Counted from the first letter of the stretch, positions 34,934 through 44,333 are shown. The stretch is 64,000 nucleotides of DNA from Acinetobacter shaoyimingii (GCF_011578045.1 NZ_CP049801.1:1612001-1676000), one strand, 5' to 3'. Notes: generated from the sequence alone by a model not told the origin. Numbers and translations are program-made.

Positions 34934-35254
34934 ATGTTAACCAAAGAAAATCTTTTAAAATTTAAATCTGAGTTTGAAGCTGAATATGTATTGAACATAG
35001 TCGTGTCAGTCATTATTGCTGTCATATTGGTTTTAGCATGTCTAGCGATGTATAGACCGATTAATACCACTCAATATCAAGAAGTTAGAAAACTGGCAAA
35101 ACAAGAACTATATCCAAAAACTCAGGCGATGGCGGTAGAACTTACGCATCAAGATGAGATTCGATCATCAGATTATTATCGTCTAATCTATGCCAAACAT
35201 TATGAATCATCCAAAGTAAAAATTTATCCAGCAGCAACTATCGATGGTCAATAA
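34934..35254 (+). CDS. Unknown single-span membrane protein
   Basis: A 106-residue protein with one membrane segment near the N-terminus (about residues 21-43, LNIVVSVIIAVILVLACLAM) preceded by a charged stretch and followed by a hydrophilic tail with several tyrosines. It is probably anchored in the inner membrane with the tail in the periplasm. AGAGG stands before the ATG. I recognise no family and cannot infer a function. Confidence 0.65.
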   Translation: MLTKENLLKFKSEFEAEYVLNIVVSVIIAVILVLACLAMYRPINTTQYQEVRKLAKQELYPKTQAMAVELTHQDEIRSSDYYRLIYAKHYESSKVKIYPAATIDGQ

Positions 35255-35518
35255 GTTGAATTTTCACTTTTTAGCGATCAAATAAAGTTTAGAGTTGTGA
35301 TTAAGACACCATATCCTAGCGCTATTTTTAAACTCATTGGTTCGATAGATCAATGCAAAATTCATTGACCAAAGACACCATTAAACGCATTGGCTGAAAA
35401 ATGCTCTCATTCGTAATCTAACTAAAACTAATTCAAAGGGTTTATGTTGAATAGAAGATTCACTCATTTGCGTTGTTCAAAATTCATTTGTTTGGTTTAG
35501 TATTGAGTTCTGGCGTGC

Positions 35519-37018
35519 TTAAAATTTGGTTTGAGGGTTGCCCAAGTGACTATTGAACAGATCAAGCAAAGCTTGTTTATCTAAAGTATTTGCGACCACC
35601 ACAATGGTTAAATCATTTGCATGTAGATATTTTTTGATGACTTGTTCAATGTCGTTGCTGGTCAATGCATTAACCTTTTGCTGATATTGGTTTAAGTAAT
35701 CTGTAGGCAGGCCATAGAAACCGATTGATGCAATTTGTGCATTAATGTTGGCATTACTACTAAAAGTCATAGGGAAAGCCCTGAGCATACCTTCTTTTGT
35801 TTCTTCTAAGAGTGATTTATTAATTGGTTTATTCACAAATGAAATGAGCGTTTGATGGGTAATCTTTAAACTTTCCATGAGTTGATCTTGTTGAGTTGAA
35901 TAACTCATGTTGAATACTCCAGGACTTTGCGTCGTGCTCAAGCCACTTGAAGCGTGATATGTCAATCCGCGCTTAATTCTGAGTTCTTTAGATAAAATAG
36001 AATTAAAACTACCTCCGCCAAACATTTGATTGGCAACTTCTAGGGCAATCCGATCAGGATTATTGTGTGTAATACCCAAATGACCCAATGTGACATAAGC
36101 TTGAGAAGCCTGATGCGGAATAAAATGGATACTAAAACCCGATTTGATTTCAGGTGCCTTCAAAGGTTTTGGCTTTTCACCTTGTAATAAACCAGTGCTA
36201 ATTTTGTCGGCGATTTCAGTTGCATCTATAGTGCTTAGTTTTCCTGTGATGGCGATATTTGAATTTTGGGCAACTAAAAATTTGTTTTTAAATTGCACCA
36301 ATAAGTCAGGATTAATTTTTTTAATACTCGCTTGCGTCCCAACAGTCGGCTCCGCATAGGGATGCTGTCCATAAACCGCACGATAAAATCGAATACCCAT
36401 GAGACGATTTGGATTTTCTTGTACCTGTTTTTGTCCTACTTTTGTATTGCTCAATACCAGTTTGAGGCCACTGTCATTAAATGTGGCATGATTCAGCAGG
36501 TGTAGCATTAAGTTGAGTGCTGCATCCAGTTTGTTGGGATCTGACACTACACGTAAGCGCACAATAAACATATCTCGATATGCATTGACGCTGAATTTTG
36601 CACCTAGAGCATCAAAAGTGTTGGCCAGTTGTTTTGCAGAGTATTGATCTGTACCTTCAGTCAACAATTTTGCCGCCATATTTGAGAGTCCAAAAAGCCC
36701 TTGGCCCATTTCTTCATCGCGTGCTGAGCCAGCATTGAAAGTGAGTTGTATATCAACGATGGGTAAGTCATTGGTTGCCACAAATAGCGTTCTTACATGA
36801 TCTTTATTGGGCAACTCTTGGACAAAAGGTGCTTGGTACTGCTCAGACTTAGGGAGATTTTTTAAACTTTGTAGCGTGGTTAATGCTTTGAGCGGACGTT
36901 GATCTTCAACCAATGGAAGTTCAATTTCACCAATCTGTTCGATGTTGGCATGTGCCGTGTGATTCAGCGCAGTAATGCATAATGCAAAGGGAATAATAAA
37001 GTAAGCCGTTTTATTCAT
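35519..37018 (-). CDS. M16 peptidase-like protein without the zinc motif
   Basis: A 499-residue exported protein of the M16 (pitrilysin) family. A signal peptide ends near TAHA. Family regions are visible (VDIQLTFNAGSARDEE, GLTYHASSGL) but at the expected H-x-x-E-H site the sequence reads GLSNMAAKLL, so zinc binding is lost. It is the usual inactive partner of an active M16 subunit, encoded 26 bases upstream. GGATGGA precedes the ATG at 37018; an ATG at 37027 is also in frame. Confidence 0.9.
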   Translation of the reverse strand: MNKTAYFIIPFALCITALNHTAHANIEQIGEIELPLVEDQRPLKALTTLQSLKNLPKSEQYQAPFVQELPNKDHVRTLFVATNDLPIVDIQLTFNAGSARDEEMGQGLFGLSNMAAKLLTEGTDQYSAKQLANTFDALGAKFSVNAYRDMFIVRLRVVSDPNKLDAALNLMLHLLNHATFNDSGLKLVLSNTKVGQKQVQENPNRLMGIRFYRAVYGQHPYAEPTVGTQASIKKINPDLLVQFKNKFLVAQNSNIAITGKLSTIDATEIADKISTGLLQGEKPKPLKAPEIKSGFSIHFIPHQASQAYVTLGHLGITHNNPDRIALEVANQMFGGGSFNSILSKELRIKRGLTYHASSGLSTTQSPGVFNMSYSTQQDQLMESLKITHQTLISFVNKPINKSLLEETKEGMLRAFPMTFSSNANINAQIASIGFYGLPTDYLNQYQQKVNALTSNDIEQVIKKYLHANDLTIVVVANTLDKQALLDLFNSHLGNPQTKF

Positions 37019-37044
37019 AGGTTCCATCCAGATAATCTCGTGAT

Positions 37045-38469
37045 TTATTCTTGTTGTTCAGGGGTTAAATACATCACACTTAAATTATCTTTGACAAAAT
37101 AAATATTGGCGATACGCTGTAAATCTTGTGGAGTCACTGTCTCATAATGTTTAGGTAAATCATCAATTAAACGGTAATCCAGCCCATTGACTTCAAGTTG
37201 ACCAATCATATGAGCCTGCCCAACTAAATCATCTTGGCTGTAGATTAAATTTGATACGAAGTTGGATTTGATCGCTTCCAATTCGTTGCTATTGACCAAT
37301 TCATTTTTAAATAAATCCATTTCCGCTTGGATCATCTCTTGAGCTTTTTGCAAGCTGACACCTTCAGCAGGTAATGCAGAAATTGTAAATAAACTGTCAC
37401 CTCGATTATAAGGGTCATAACTGACACTTATTGCTGTCAGTATTTTTTTATCTCGAACAAGACGATCTTGCAGGCGTGATGAAATTCCACCATCTAGCAA
37501 AGATTGAATAATCGTGAGTGCATAAGCGTCTTGAGGATTTTTTGCTGTTTTAATCGAGCGTACATTCCATGCCATAAAAATATTCGGCACCTGTACACCC
37601 AAACTCAATTCCATGGTTCGATATCCAACACGATCAAATTCTAAAACATCATTACGTTCAGGGGTAAGCCGCTGTGGAATTTTGCCAAAGTATTTCTCAA
37701 CTTGCTGGCTGGCCACTTCAGCATTGACATCGCCTACAATGACTAAAGTTGCATTATTCGGGGTGTACCAGGTCTGATACCAATGCTTTAAGTCTTTGAG
37801 TTGAATATTTTGTAAATTTTTCATGAAGCCAATGATCGGCTGACGATAATGACTGGTGGGATAGGCGATCCATTTAAAACGTTCAAAGGCTAAATTTCGT
37901 GGGTTGTCATCAGTTCTTTGCCGGCGTTCTTCCATGACTACTTTTATTTCAGGGTCAAAATCTTGTTGACGCAAAACCAGATTGGTCATGCGATCGGCTT
38001 CGAGTTCTAAAGCCATAGGAAAGTATTTTTTGGGATAAAGCTGATAATAATTGGTGTAATTGGCTGAAGTAAACGCATTGATTCGTCCACCATAGATACG
38101 ACTTAGGCGAGTAAATTCATCATCAGGCACTTTTTGAGTACCTTTAAACATCATGTGTTCAAGTACATGGGAAATCCCAAGTAAATTGCCCGATTCGTCA
38201 CTACTTCCTACGCCGTACCAAATTTGACTCATCACAATAGGCGAACGATGATCTTCTCGAATAATCACTTTCATCCCATTTTTAAGTGTAGTTTCGATGG
38301 TATTGCGAATCAGATGCGTGTCATTGTTGGCATGACTTAAACTTACAGAAAAGACAATAGATAAAACCAGTGTGGCTTGTTTTAAACGTTGGAGGGGTGA
38401 GCGAGATGTATATTTTAAATCTTTATAATGAATCACATGAGGACCATTCAAATTTTTATTGTTCACCAT
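37045..38469 (-). CDS. M16 zinc peptidase, active subunit
   Basis: A 474-residue M16 peptidase. It carries HVLEH (H101 to H105), the inverted zinc motif of the family, with ELEADRM downstream providing the remaining acidic ligand. After a long basic start there is a hydrophobic segment (LVLSIVFSVSLSHA) that acts as a signal peptide. It pairs with the inactive subunit encoded next, like bacterial processing-peptidase heterodimers in the periplasm. The operon is divergent from ftsY. Confidence 0.92.
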   Translation of the reverse strand: MVNNKNLNGPHVIHYKDLKYTSRSPLQRLKQATLVLSIVFSVSLSHANNDTHLIRNTIETTLKNGMKVIIREDHRSPIVMSQIWYGVGSSDESGNLLGISHVLEHMMFKGTQKVPDDEFTRLSRIYGGRINAFTSANYTNYYQLYPKKYFPMALELEADRMTNLVLRQQDFDPEIKVVMEERRQRTDDNPRNLAFERFKWIAYPTSHYRQPIIGFMKNLQNIQLKDLKHWYQTWYTPNNATLVIVGDVNAEVASQQVEKYFGKIPQRLTPERNDVLEFDRVGYRTMELSLGVQVPNIFMAWNVRSIKTAKNPQDAYALTIIQSLLDGGISSRLQDRLVRDKKILTAISVSYDPYNRGDSLFTISALPAEGVSLQKAQEMIQAEMDLFKNELVNSNELEAIKSNFVSNLIYSQDDLVGQAHMIGQLEVNGLDYRLIDDLPKHYETVTPQDLQRIANIYFVKDNLSVMYLTPEQQE

Positions 38470-38622
38470 TTTTTCAAATAATGAGGTGGAAACGCAACCC
38501 AGTCCTGTAGGTTTTTGGTTCCAGCGCTGAACTTGTTGTTAAAAAATGGATTACAGCATGAAATAAGGGTAATTTATGTTAAACTTATTTCTTTTAATCG
38601 CTATGCTTTTCAAGGAATCGGC

Positions 38623-39717
38623 ATGCAAGAACAGCAAAATAAATTCTTGATTGATGCGGATATCGGTGATGACGATGTCACTTTACCAAGCTTACCCGCC
38701 GTTGATGTGCCTATTATTGAAAATAATAAAGTCGATACTGCTGTAAATTCGACAATTGAACAAACTTCTGAACCTGAAGAACCTAAGTCTAAAGGTGGTT
38801 TCTTCAGTCGAATGAAAGAGGGCTTAAGTAAATCTCGTAAAAACTTAGCTGATGGAATGGTGAACATTCTCATTGGGGGTAAAGAGATTGATGATGAGTT
38901 ACTCGAAGAAGTTGAAGAACAGTTATTGGTTGCAGATATTGGTGTTGAGGCAACAAAAACCATTATTACCAATTTAACCGAACGTACTGCTCGTGGTGAT
39001 TTAATTTATTCACACTCGTTGTATAAAGCATTACAAGAAGAATTGGTAGCCTTACTGGCACCTCGTGTGAAGCCTTTGCATATCGATCCCAATAAAAATC
39101 CCTATGTGATTTTGGTGGTTGGGGTCAATGGTGTAGGTAAAACCACAACCATTGGTAAATTGGCTAAACGCTTGCAAGGTGAAGGTAAAAAAGTGATGTT
39201 GGCTGCAGGGGATACATTCCGTGCAGCAGCTACAGAACAACTCCAAATTTGGGGTGAACGTAACAATATCGCCGTTGTCGCACAAGGTCATGGTGCAGAC
39301 AGTGCATCTGTTATTTTTGATGCATTTGAAAGTGCTCGTGCCAAAGGTGTTGATGTTCTGATTGCAGATACAGCAGGGCGTTTGCATAACAAAGGTCATC
39401 TGATGAATGAGTTGACCAAAGTTAAACGTGTTATGCAGAAAATTGATGCGACTGCGCCGCATGAAGTGATGCTTGTGGTCGATGCAGGTACAGGTCAAAA
39501 TGCGATTAATCAAGTTGAAATGTTTGATGAAGCTGTAGGTTTAACAGGCTTAACCATTACCAAACTTGATGGTACAGCTAAAGGTGGTGTTTTATTCAAT
39601 ATTGCCAGCAGAACGCATGTACCAATTCGCTTTATTGGTGTGGGTGAAAAAATTGATGACTTACGTCCATTCTCAGCCAAATCATTTGTTGCGGCATTGT
39701 TTGAAACAGACAAATAA
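38623..39717 (+). CDS. ftsY: Signal recognition particle receptor FtsY
   Basis: SRP receptor GTPase that docks ribosome-SRP complexes at the membrane. The acidic N-terminal A domain (about residues 1-60) is short. The NG domain has [10 protein letters not shown] (P-loop, residues 167-176), [20 protein letters not shown] and [10 protein letters not shown], all diagnostic. AAGGAA at 38612-38617 fits the ATG at 38623, giving 364 residues; an upstream start at 38515 adds unlikely sequence. It is followed by its own terminator. The rsmD gene often next to ftsY is absent. Confidence 0.95.
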   Translation: MQEQQNKFLIDADIGDDDVTLPSLPAVDVPIIENNKVDTAVNSTIEQTSEPEEPKSKGGFFSRMKEGLSKSRKNLADGMVNILIGGKEIDDELLEEVEEQLLVADIGVEATKTIITNLTERTARGDLIYSHSLYKALQEELVALLAPRVKPLHIDPNKNPYVILVVGVNGVGKTTTIGKLAKRLQGEGKKVMLAAGDTFRAAATEQLQIWGERNNIAVVAQGHGADSASVIFDAFESARAKGVDVLIADTAGRLHNKGHLMNELTKVKRVMQKIDATAPHEVMLVVDAGTGQNAINQVEMFDEAVGLTGLTITKLDGTAKGGVLFNIASRTHVPIRFIGVGEKIDDLRPFSAKSFVAALFETDK

Positions 39718-40032
39718 CGTTTATTTTGTCTTTTTATGACAATTCAATATGCTCAGTTTCGACTGGGCATTTTTGATGTATAAACAATGGGTATTTGATT
39801 TTATCATGAAGATCAGCCATCCCCACATAAGTACTTCATTTAGAGATAAAACATAATAAATATGAACTCTATAACGTAATCCATAATTTTTGTGTGGTTT
39901 TTCATTTTGCTTAAGTTTAACTGTACTTTATATGGGCAATTAACTTGAAAAATAAATCCGTTTTTACGCTGAACACTTTAGAATCCCATACATAAATTAT
40001 GTATTTCAATTTTTGTTTTTTGGGGATGAATC
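39718..40032. other. Gap after ftsY
   Basis: About 315 bases holding the ftsY terminator and, near its right end, the promoter for the nitroreductase-like gene. No further element is supported. Confidence 0.5.
39749..39776 (+). terminator. Terminator after ftsY
   Basis: ATGCTCAGT (39749-39757), loop TTCG, ACTGGGCAT (39762-39770) with one G-U pair, then TTTTTG. Confidence 0.82.
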
Positions 40033-40722
40033 ATGACAATCTTGACGAAATTAGGTAAAGCATTAAAAACTGATATTTCTAAAGATTTTAAATTTAAAAA
40101 AAGTGATGATCTTGATGCTCAAAAAAACCTACTCGATTATATGAAACAACGCCGAACAGTAAAGAGTCTTGGGAAAAAAGTGATTTATAGCCGTGATTAT
40201 TTAACGAGGCTGATCAAAGAAGCAGTGCATTGTTGTCCATCAGCATTGAATTCTCAAAGTGTTCGTGTCGTGATTTTAAATGATAAGGCGCATTATAAGT
40301 TTTGGAAAATGGTGAAAGCAGTCCAAAAAAATCATGTCCCAGAACATATTTATGAGAGTGCAGTACTGCGTATAGAAATGTGTGAAGAAGCATTTGGAAC
40401 GGTGTTGTTTTTTGAAGATGCTCAAGTGGTAAAAGCCTTACAAAAACAAAAACCCCTACAAGCGGCAGATTTTGAGGTTTGGTCGGAGCAAACTTCAGGG
40501 ATGGCGCAGTTTGCTGTATGGACTGCGATTTCAAGTGTAGGCTTAGGTGCTGCACTTCAACATTATAATCCAATGATTGATGTAGAAACCAAAGCACTGC
40601 TGAATCTGCCAGATTCATGGGATTTAAAGGCCCAATTGGTGTTTGGTTCAATTCAAAAAACTGCTGATGAAAAATCCTATGAGGATGATGATACTTTATT
40701 TCGTGTATTCAGTGAAATTTGA
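40033..40722 (+). CDS. Nitroreductase-family protein, Frm2/Hbn1 type, copy 1
   Basis: A 229-residue protein of the nitroreductase-like flavin family, closest to the yeast Hbn1/Frm2 branch: MKQRRTVKSLGKKVIYSRDY, HCCPSALNSQSVRVV, SGMAQFAVWTAISSVGLGAA and LQHYNPM. The family binds FMN as a dimer. Compared with the next gene it carries about 35 extra N-terminal residues rich in lysine and aspartate. The two genes are clearly paralogues about 215 bases apart, each with its own leader. Substrate unknown. Confidence 0.85.
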   Translation: MTILTKLGKALKTDISKDFKFKKSDDLDAQKNLLDYMKQRRTVKSLGKKVIYSRDYLTRLIKEAVHCCPSALNSQSVRVVILNDKAHYKFWKMVKAVQKNHVPEHIYESAVLRIEMCEEAFGTVLFFEDAQVVKALQKQKPLQAADFEVWSEQTSGMAQFAVWTAISSVGLGAALQHYNPMIDVETKALLNLPDSWDLKAQLVFGSIQKTADEKSYEDDDTLFRVFSEI

Positions 40723-40937
40723 GTTAATTCAGTCTTAGTTTCAATTGTGATCCATACAAAACTGGATCAACACGCAATGATTCAGATCAGAATGCTTGAT
40801 GCATTGTGATCTGCAAATTTTATTTATACGTTCTAAATTTAGAACACTTTGTTATATAGATCATACTGACGAAATCACATAAAGTTTATAAGATGGTTCT
40901 ATCTTAAATATTCACATATATCAAAAAAGGAATCGTC

Positions 40938-41531
40938 ATGTCATTTTTAGATCAAATTAAACAACGTCGTACTATTTATGCAATTGGTAAAAATGTCTCG
41001 TTAGACAATGCGAAAGTTGAAGGCATCATTAAAGAAGCAGTAAAGCACAGTCCATCTTCATTTAACTCTCAAACTTCACGTGTTGTGACTTTATTTGGTC
41101 AGTCACATGAAAAATTCTGGACCATTGTTTTAGAAACTTTACGTAAAATTGTTCCAAGTGATGCATTTCAAGGTACTCAAGACAAAATTAATAGTTTTAA
41201 AAATGGTCATGCGACAGTTTTATTCTATGAGGATCAAGCTGTAGTTAAAGGTTTACAAGAACAATTCCCATTGTATGCTGACAATTTCCCAGTTTGGTCT
41301 GAACATTCTACTGCAATCGCACAATTTGCAGTTTGGACGGCTTTAGCTGAACAAAATATTGGCGCATCATTACAACACTATAATCCAATCGTGGATGAAG
41401 AAGTTGCACAAACTTTTAATATTCCTGAAAACTGGAAATTACGTGCACAACTTGTACTTGGCTCTATTGAAGCTCCAGCAGGCGATAAAACATTTATGGA
41501 TGATGCTGTTCGTTTCAAAACATTTAACTAA
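40938..41531 (+). CDS. Nitroreductase-family protein, Frm2/Hbn1 type, copy 2
   Basis: A 197-residue paralogue of the preceding gene product, with IKQRRTIYAIGKNVSLDNAK, HSPSSFNSQTSRVV, IAQFAVWTALAEQNIGASLQ and HYNPIVDEEV. It has the normal compact length of Frm2/Hbn1-type flavin oxidoreductases. AAAAGGAATCGTC lies before the ATG. A UUCG-capped terminator follows. In yeast, relatives respond to fatty-acid and nitro-compound stress; the role here is not known. Confidence 0.88.
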   Translation: MSFLDQIKQRRTIYAIGKNVSLDNAKVEGIIKEAVKHSPSSFNSQTSRVVTLFGQSHEKFWTIVLETLRKIVPSDAFQGTQDKINSFKNGHATVLFYEDQAVVKGLQEQFPLYADNFPVWSEHSTAIAQFAVWTALAEQNIGASLQHYNPIVDEEVAQTFNIPENWKLRAQLVLGSIEAPAGDKTFMDDAVRFKTFN

Positions 41532-41560
41532 TTTGAATTGAACGTATTATAGATTTTTAA

Positions 41561-41585
41561 AAGAACGCTTCGGCGTTCTTTTTTT
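41561..41585 (+). terminator. Terminator with UUCG tetraloop
   Basis: AAGAACGC (41561-41568), loop TTCG, GCGTTCTT (41573-41580), then TTTTT. The C(UUCG)G loop is especially stable. Confidence 0.92.
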
Positions 41586-41670
41586 GCTTGTATATCACGT
41601 TTTTTGTCATAAAAATGACATCAGCACATAGCATAGTGCTGTTAAACAGAATAAGGCATGAGCTAAACAA

Positions 41671-42330
41671 ATGATTTTCAAATATTCAATTTTGGTTATA
41701 GGGCTGACATTGAGCGCACTTACTGATGCTGCAGTAACCATTGTTGCGCCAGAAGAGATAGTGGTTATGCAAATCAATGATCAAGATGTGAATGCGGGAT
41801 TTTTAAGAAAACAGAAAAGTTATCAAGTTCAATCAGGAGCAGTTACTTTACAAGTACGTTATCAGCAATATTTTGATCATGGGAATAATCAACACGATGT
41901 CCTAAAATCGGGAAGCTTGAACTTGACTGCTCAGAATTTACAAGACCAGCATAGTTATACTTTGAAGTTAATAAATCCACCTAAAGATTTTGAGCAAGCG
42001 AAAAAATATCTAGATCATCCTGTGATCGCGTTGCTGGATCAACAGCAAATTATAGTTGCACAGCAAGATAGTGTGAATTTTCAGGAAAAGCGTGGATTAA
42101 GTGAGTTGCTTCATTTGAATTTTGAGCGTAATCGTTCAGATGCAATTGTTCAATCGCAGCAATCCAACCCCAATACCAAAACCATTGAAAATGCATCCAT
42201 TCAGGACCATCAGGCTTCAAATAAATCAAACATATCTAATTTGACTAGAGATCAGCAATTGATAGAACTATGGCGAAAGTCATCAAAAGTAGAGCGACAA
42301 AAATTTATGACATGGCTAGCGGAGCAATAA
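41671..42330 (+). CDS. DUF2057 (YccT-like) exported protein
   Basis: A 219-residue protein with a signal peptide (cut near LTDA-AVT). The mature chain follows the DUF2057/YccT pattern: APEEIVVMQINDQDVN near the start, RKQKSYQVQSGAVTLQVRYQ and later SYTLKLINPPKDFEQAKKY. Such proteins are periplasmic or outer-membrane associated and of unknown function. The C-terminal part from about residue 155 is polar, Gln/Asn-rich and probably flexible, ending in a short charged helix. Single gene, convergent with the small gene at 42352-42516. Confidence 0.85.
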   Translation: MIFKYSILVIGLTLSALTDAAVTIVAPEEIVVMQINDQDVNAGFLRKQKSYQVQSGAVTLQVRYQQYFDHGNNQHDVLKSGSLNLTAQNLQDQHSYTLKLINPPKDFEQAKKYLDHPVIALLDQQQIIVAQQDSVNFQEKRGLSELLHLNFERNRSDAIVQSQQSNPNTKTIENASIQDHQASNKSNISNLTRDQQLIELWRKSSKVERQKFMTWLAEQ

Positions 42331-42351
42331 CGGTTTTTGTGTTCTAGAAAG

Positions 42352-42516
42352 TTATTTGAAAATTGTATAAATCAGATAGCCAATCAAAGGTAATATGATG
42401 AAAAGCCCTTGATAAAGTCTTAATAATAAAACAGAGCCATCACTTAGTCGCTTCGCATGAATGAAAAAATAAACCCCAATCAGAAAAAGTGCTGCAAATA
42501 ACAAGTAAGTAATCAT
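42352..42516 (-). CDS. 54-residue two-span membrane protein
   Basis: This very short gene encodes 54 residues: MITYLLFAALFLIGVYFFIH, a loop with KRLSDGS, then a second hydrophobic segment ending in IYTIFK. GGAGCGAGA directly before the ATG is a strong ribosome binding site, and the composition is clearly that of a membrane protein. It is 66 bases downstream of the bacteriocin-like gene on the same strand, past a terminator hairpin. Small two-span proteins with such neighbours are often immunity proteins, but that role is an inference. Confidence 0.7.
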   Translation of the reverse strand: MITYLLFAALFLIGVYFFIHAKRLSDGSVLLLRLYQGLFIILPLIGYLIYTIFK

Positions 42517-42535
42517 TCTCGCTCCTTATAAATAA

Positions 42536-42570
42536 AAAGGTATCCCAAGATAGATCTTGAGGATACCTTT
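42536..42570 (-). terminator. Terminator or attenuator after the bacteriocin-like gene
   Basis: AAAGGTATCC (42536-42545) pairs with GGATACCTTT (42561-42570); CAAGA and TCTTG extend the stem with one bulged A. On the minus strand the stem is followed by TTTTTATTTAT. It lies between the bacteriocin-like gene and the 54-residue membrane protein gene. Confidence 0.85.
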
Positions 42571-42582
42571 ATTTTGATTCTT

Positions 42583-42834
42583 TTATTTAAAGAGTTGGTA
42601 AACGCCTGCGCCAACAAGAGCACCACCAACGCCACCAGCAACGGCACCTACAGGACCAGCAAATGCGCCTAATCTAGCACCCCATGATGCACCACGAAGT
42701 GTAGCGCCTCCAGCACCTCCAGCAATCATTCCTGCAACTGCTGCATCACCACGGTCACCACCTGAAACAAGTTCGAGTTCAGCATCGGTTAAAGTTGTTA
42801 ATGTTGTATTCAAATTTGCTTGATTGTTCTTCAT
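42583..42834 (-). CDS. Class II bacteriocin/microcin-like peptide, GG leader
   Basis: An 83-residue precursor with a 26-residue leader ending LTDAELELVSGG, the double-glycine signal cut by C39-peptidase exporters. The predicted 57-residue mature peptide begins DRGDAAVAGM and is rich in Gly and Ala, with GxxxG-like repeats (AGPVGAVAGGVGGALVGAG), as in class IIb bacteriocins and some microcins that form membrane helices. AAAAGAGG stands before the start. No exporter is in the window, so it must rely on one elsewhere. Confidence 0.82.
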   Translation of the reverse strand: MKNNQANLNTTLTTLTDAELELVSGGDRGDAAVAGMIAGGAGGATLRGASWGARLGAFAGPVGAVAGGVGGALVGAGVYQLFK

Positions 42835-43390
42835 AAAAAACCTCTTTTGAGTTCATTTTTGAGACACCCTTCAGTGCAAACCCAATACAACATGGATGAA
42901 GCAAAATTAATGTAAAAGTAGTGTGATTGTTTTATAATGTAATGTAATTTAATATAATTAAATAACTGTTTTTAAATAATAAAATATATTTTTTTAAAAA
43001 TTAATTCATGTGAAATCTCTGTTGAAATATGTTAGAAAGGTGATTGTTTAAGTTGTTAAATGTAGAGCAAAGTAAACTTTCATTAATGCATGAGTGTGTT
43101 TGCAAAAGTTCAGAAGGTGACATGTCTTGAGAACGGTAAAATCCTCATTCTATATGCAATAAATCAGGGTCTATTGTGCACAATTAAATTGCCAATTCAT
43201 GATGTTCTTTAAGCTTTGGTGGTGTTCTGTTGTAACGAAATTTGCAGATTTAACAGATAAAAAGAGCTGATAAAATTTTGCAATGATAAGAATATAAACA
43301 CATCTTTTTTATTAAAATTTATTATTCAATGGATTATTTTATAAAACAATATGCTACAACAGTAGTGATCATATCTTCAAGAATGTTGAG
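42835..43390. other. Divergent gap between bacteriocin-like and GNAT genes
   Basis: About 556 bases, very AT-rich around 42900-43010. It holds the promoters for both flanking genes. No open frame or hairpin is supported. Confidence 0.5.
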
Positions 43391-43945
43391 ATGCAGACAA
43401 TAAAATTTCGATTGGCTGAAATCAAAGATGTTTTAGACTTACATCTTTTAATTAACCGTGCTTATCGTTTTGAAGTGTCAAGAAGTTGGACCAATGAAAA
43501 TCAAGTGGTTGCAGGAGATCGCATTTCACTTATAGATTTGGAAAAAATCATACAAAATCAGCAAGTATCACGTGACAAATCACAGTTTTTGGTTGTTGAA
43601 CTGAATGACCAATTAGAAAAAGGCATCATTGGATGTATTACACTGAACTATGACAATCATGATGTGGAAATTGGCACATTTTGTATATCACCAGATTTGC
43701 AAAATTATGGCTATGGTAAACAAGTCTTAAACGCAGCTGAATTGTATGCAACAAAATTTCATCCAAATTTAAAAACATTTTCAATGTGGGTATTAAGTAC
43801 ACGTCAAGAGTTGATCGCTTTTTATGAGCGCCGTGGTTATATCCGAACCGATCAAACAGCTGAATATCCTATTCAAGATAATGTTGGTCAGCCCATGGTC
43901 GATCTTCATTTAATACAATTGGTGAAATCAATTGGATCATGTTGA
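43391..43945 (+). CDS. GNAT-family N-acetyltransferase
   Basis: A 184-residue acetyltransferase of the GNAT fold. IKFRLAEIKDVLDLHLLINR is the first strand and helix, GIIGCITLNYDNHDVEIGTF the central strands, and SPDLQNYGYGKQVLNAAE the acetyl-CoA-binding motif A, with the usual Q/R-x-x-G-x-G/A pattern as Q-N-Y-G-Y-G. FYERRGYIRT is motif B. The acceptor is unknown. It stands alone upstream of the terminator shared with the cyd operon. Confidence 0.9.
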   Translation: MQTIKFRLAEIKDVLDLHLLINRAYRFEVSRSWTNENQVVAGDRISLIDLEKIIQNQQVSRDKSQFLVVELNDQLEKGIIGCITLNYDNHDVEIGTFCISPDLQNYGYGKQVLNAAELYATKFHPNLKTFSMWVLSTRQELIAFYERRGYIRTDQTAEYPIQDNVGQPMVDLHLIQLVKSIGSC

Positions 43946-43984
43946 GTGTTTTAACTTTTGAACAGACTCAAAATCATCTAAGAC

Positions 43985-44008
43985 ATAAAAAACCCTCCGA
44001 AGAGGGTT
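43985..44008. terminator. Terminator of the cyd operon, also usable from the GNAT side
   Basis: AACCCTC (43991-43997), loop CGAA, GAGGGTT (44002-44008). The A tract on its left gives a T run on the minus strand, fitting the end of the cyd operon. Confidence 0.8.
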
Positions 44009-44033
44009 ATGTCATATTGATGATGAATGTTGC

Positions 44034-44330
44034 TTATGTGAAAAGCCAAGTGAAATAGCCTAAGCTCATCAATGGCCAAGCGATGAATGGGCTAAATAAC
44101 CATTTCCAGAGCCAAAATTTGGGGATAAAACCAACCCCATAAATAAAACCGCCAGAAATCCCAATCATAATCAACATCATCGTTCTGTGGCTATAATGAC
44201 CATTGTCATCCAGCATGAGCGCAGGATGTACAAGTAAAACTGCTGCAAGTGGCAATGCCATCATCAAAGAAATGAACATTACCAAGCGGTTTGGTTTTGA
44301 GTTTTCATCAGGCATTGCGACTTCAGACAT
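44034..44330 (-). CDS. ybgE: Cyd operon protein YbgE
   Basis: A 98-residue inner-membrane protein, last gene of the cytochrome bd operon. Three hydrophobic segments (about 17-37, 48-66 and 70-96) and the end FIAWPLMSLGYFTWLF fit the YbgE family found after cydX in many proteobacteria. Its function is not settled; it is associated with bd oxidase assembly or activity. It begins four bases after the cydX stop. Confidence 0.88.
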   Translation of the reverse strand: MSEVAMPDENSKPNRLVMFISLMMALPLAAVLLVHPALMLDDNGHYSHRTMMLIMIGISGGFIYGVGFIPKFWLWKWLFSPFIAWPLMSLGYFTWLFT

Positions 44331-44333
44331 CGA

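Noticed and set aside
39052..39513. 153-residue minus-strand frame inside ftsY
   Set aside because: It is a cysteine- and histidine-rich antisense translation of the conserved FtsY GTPase domain.
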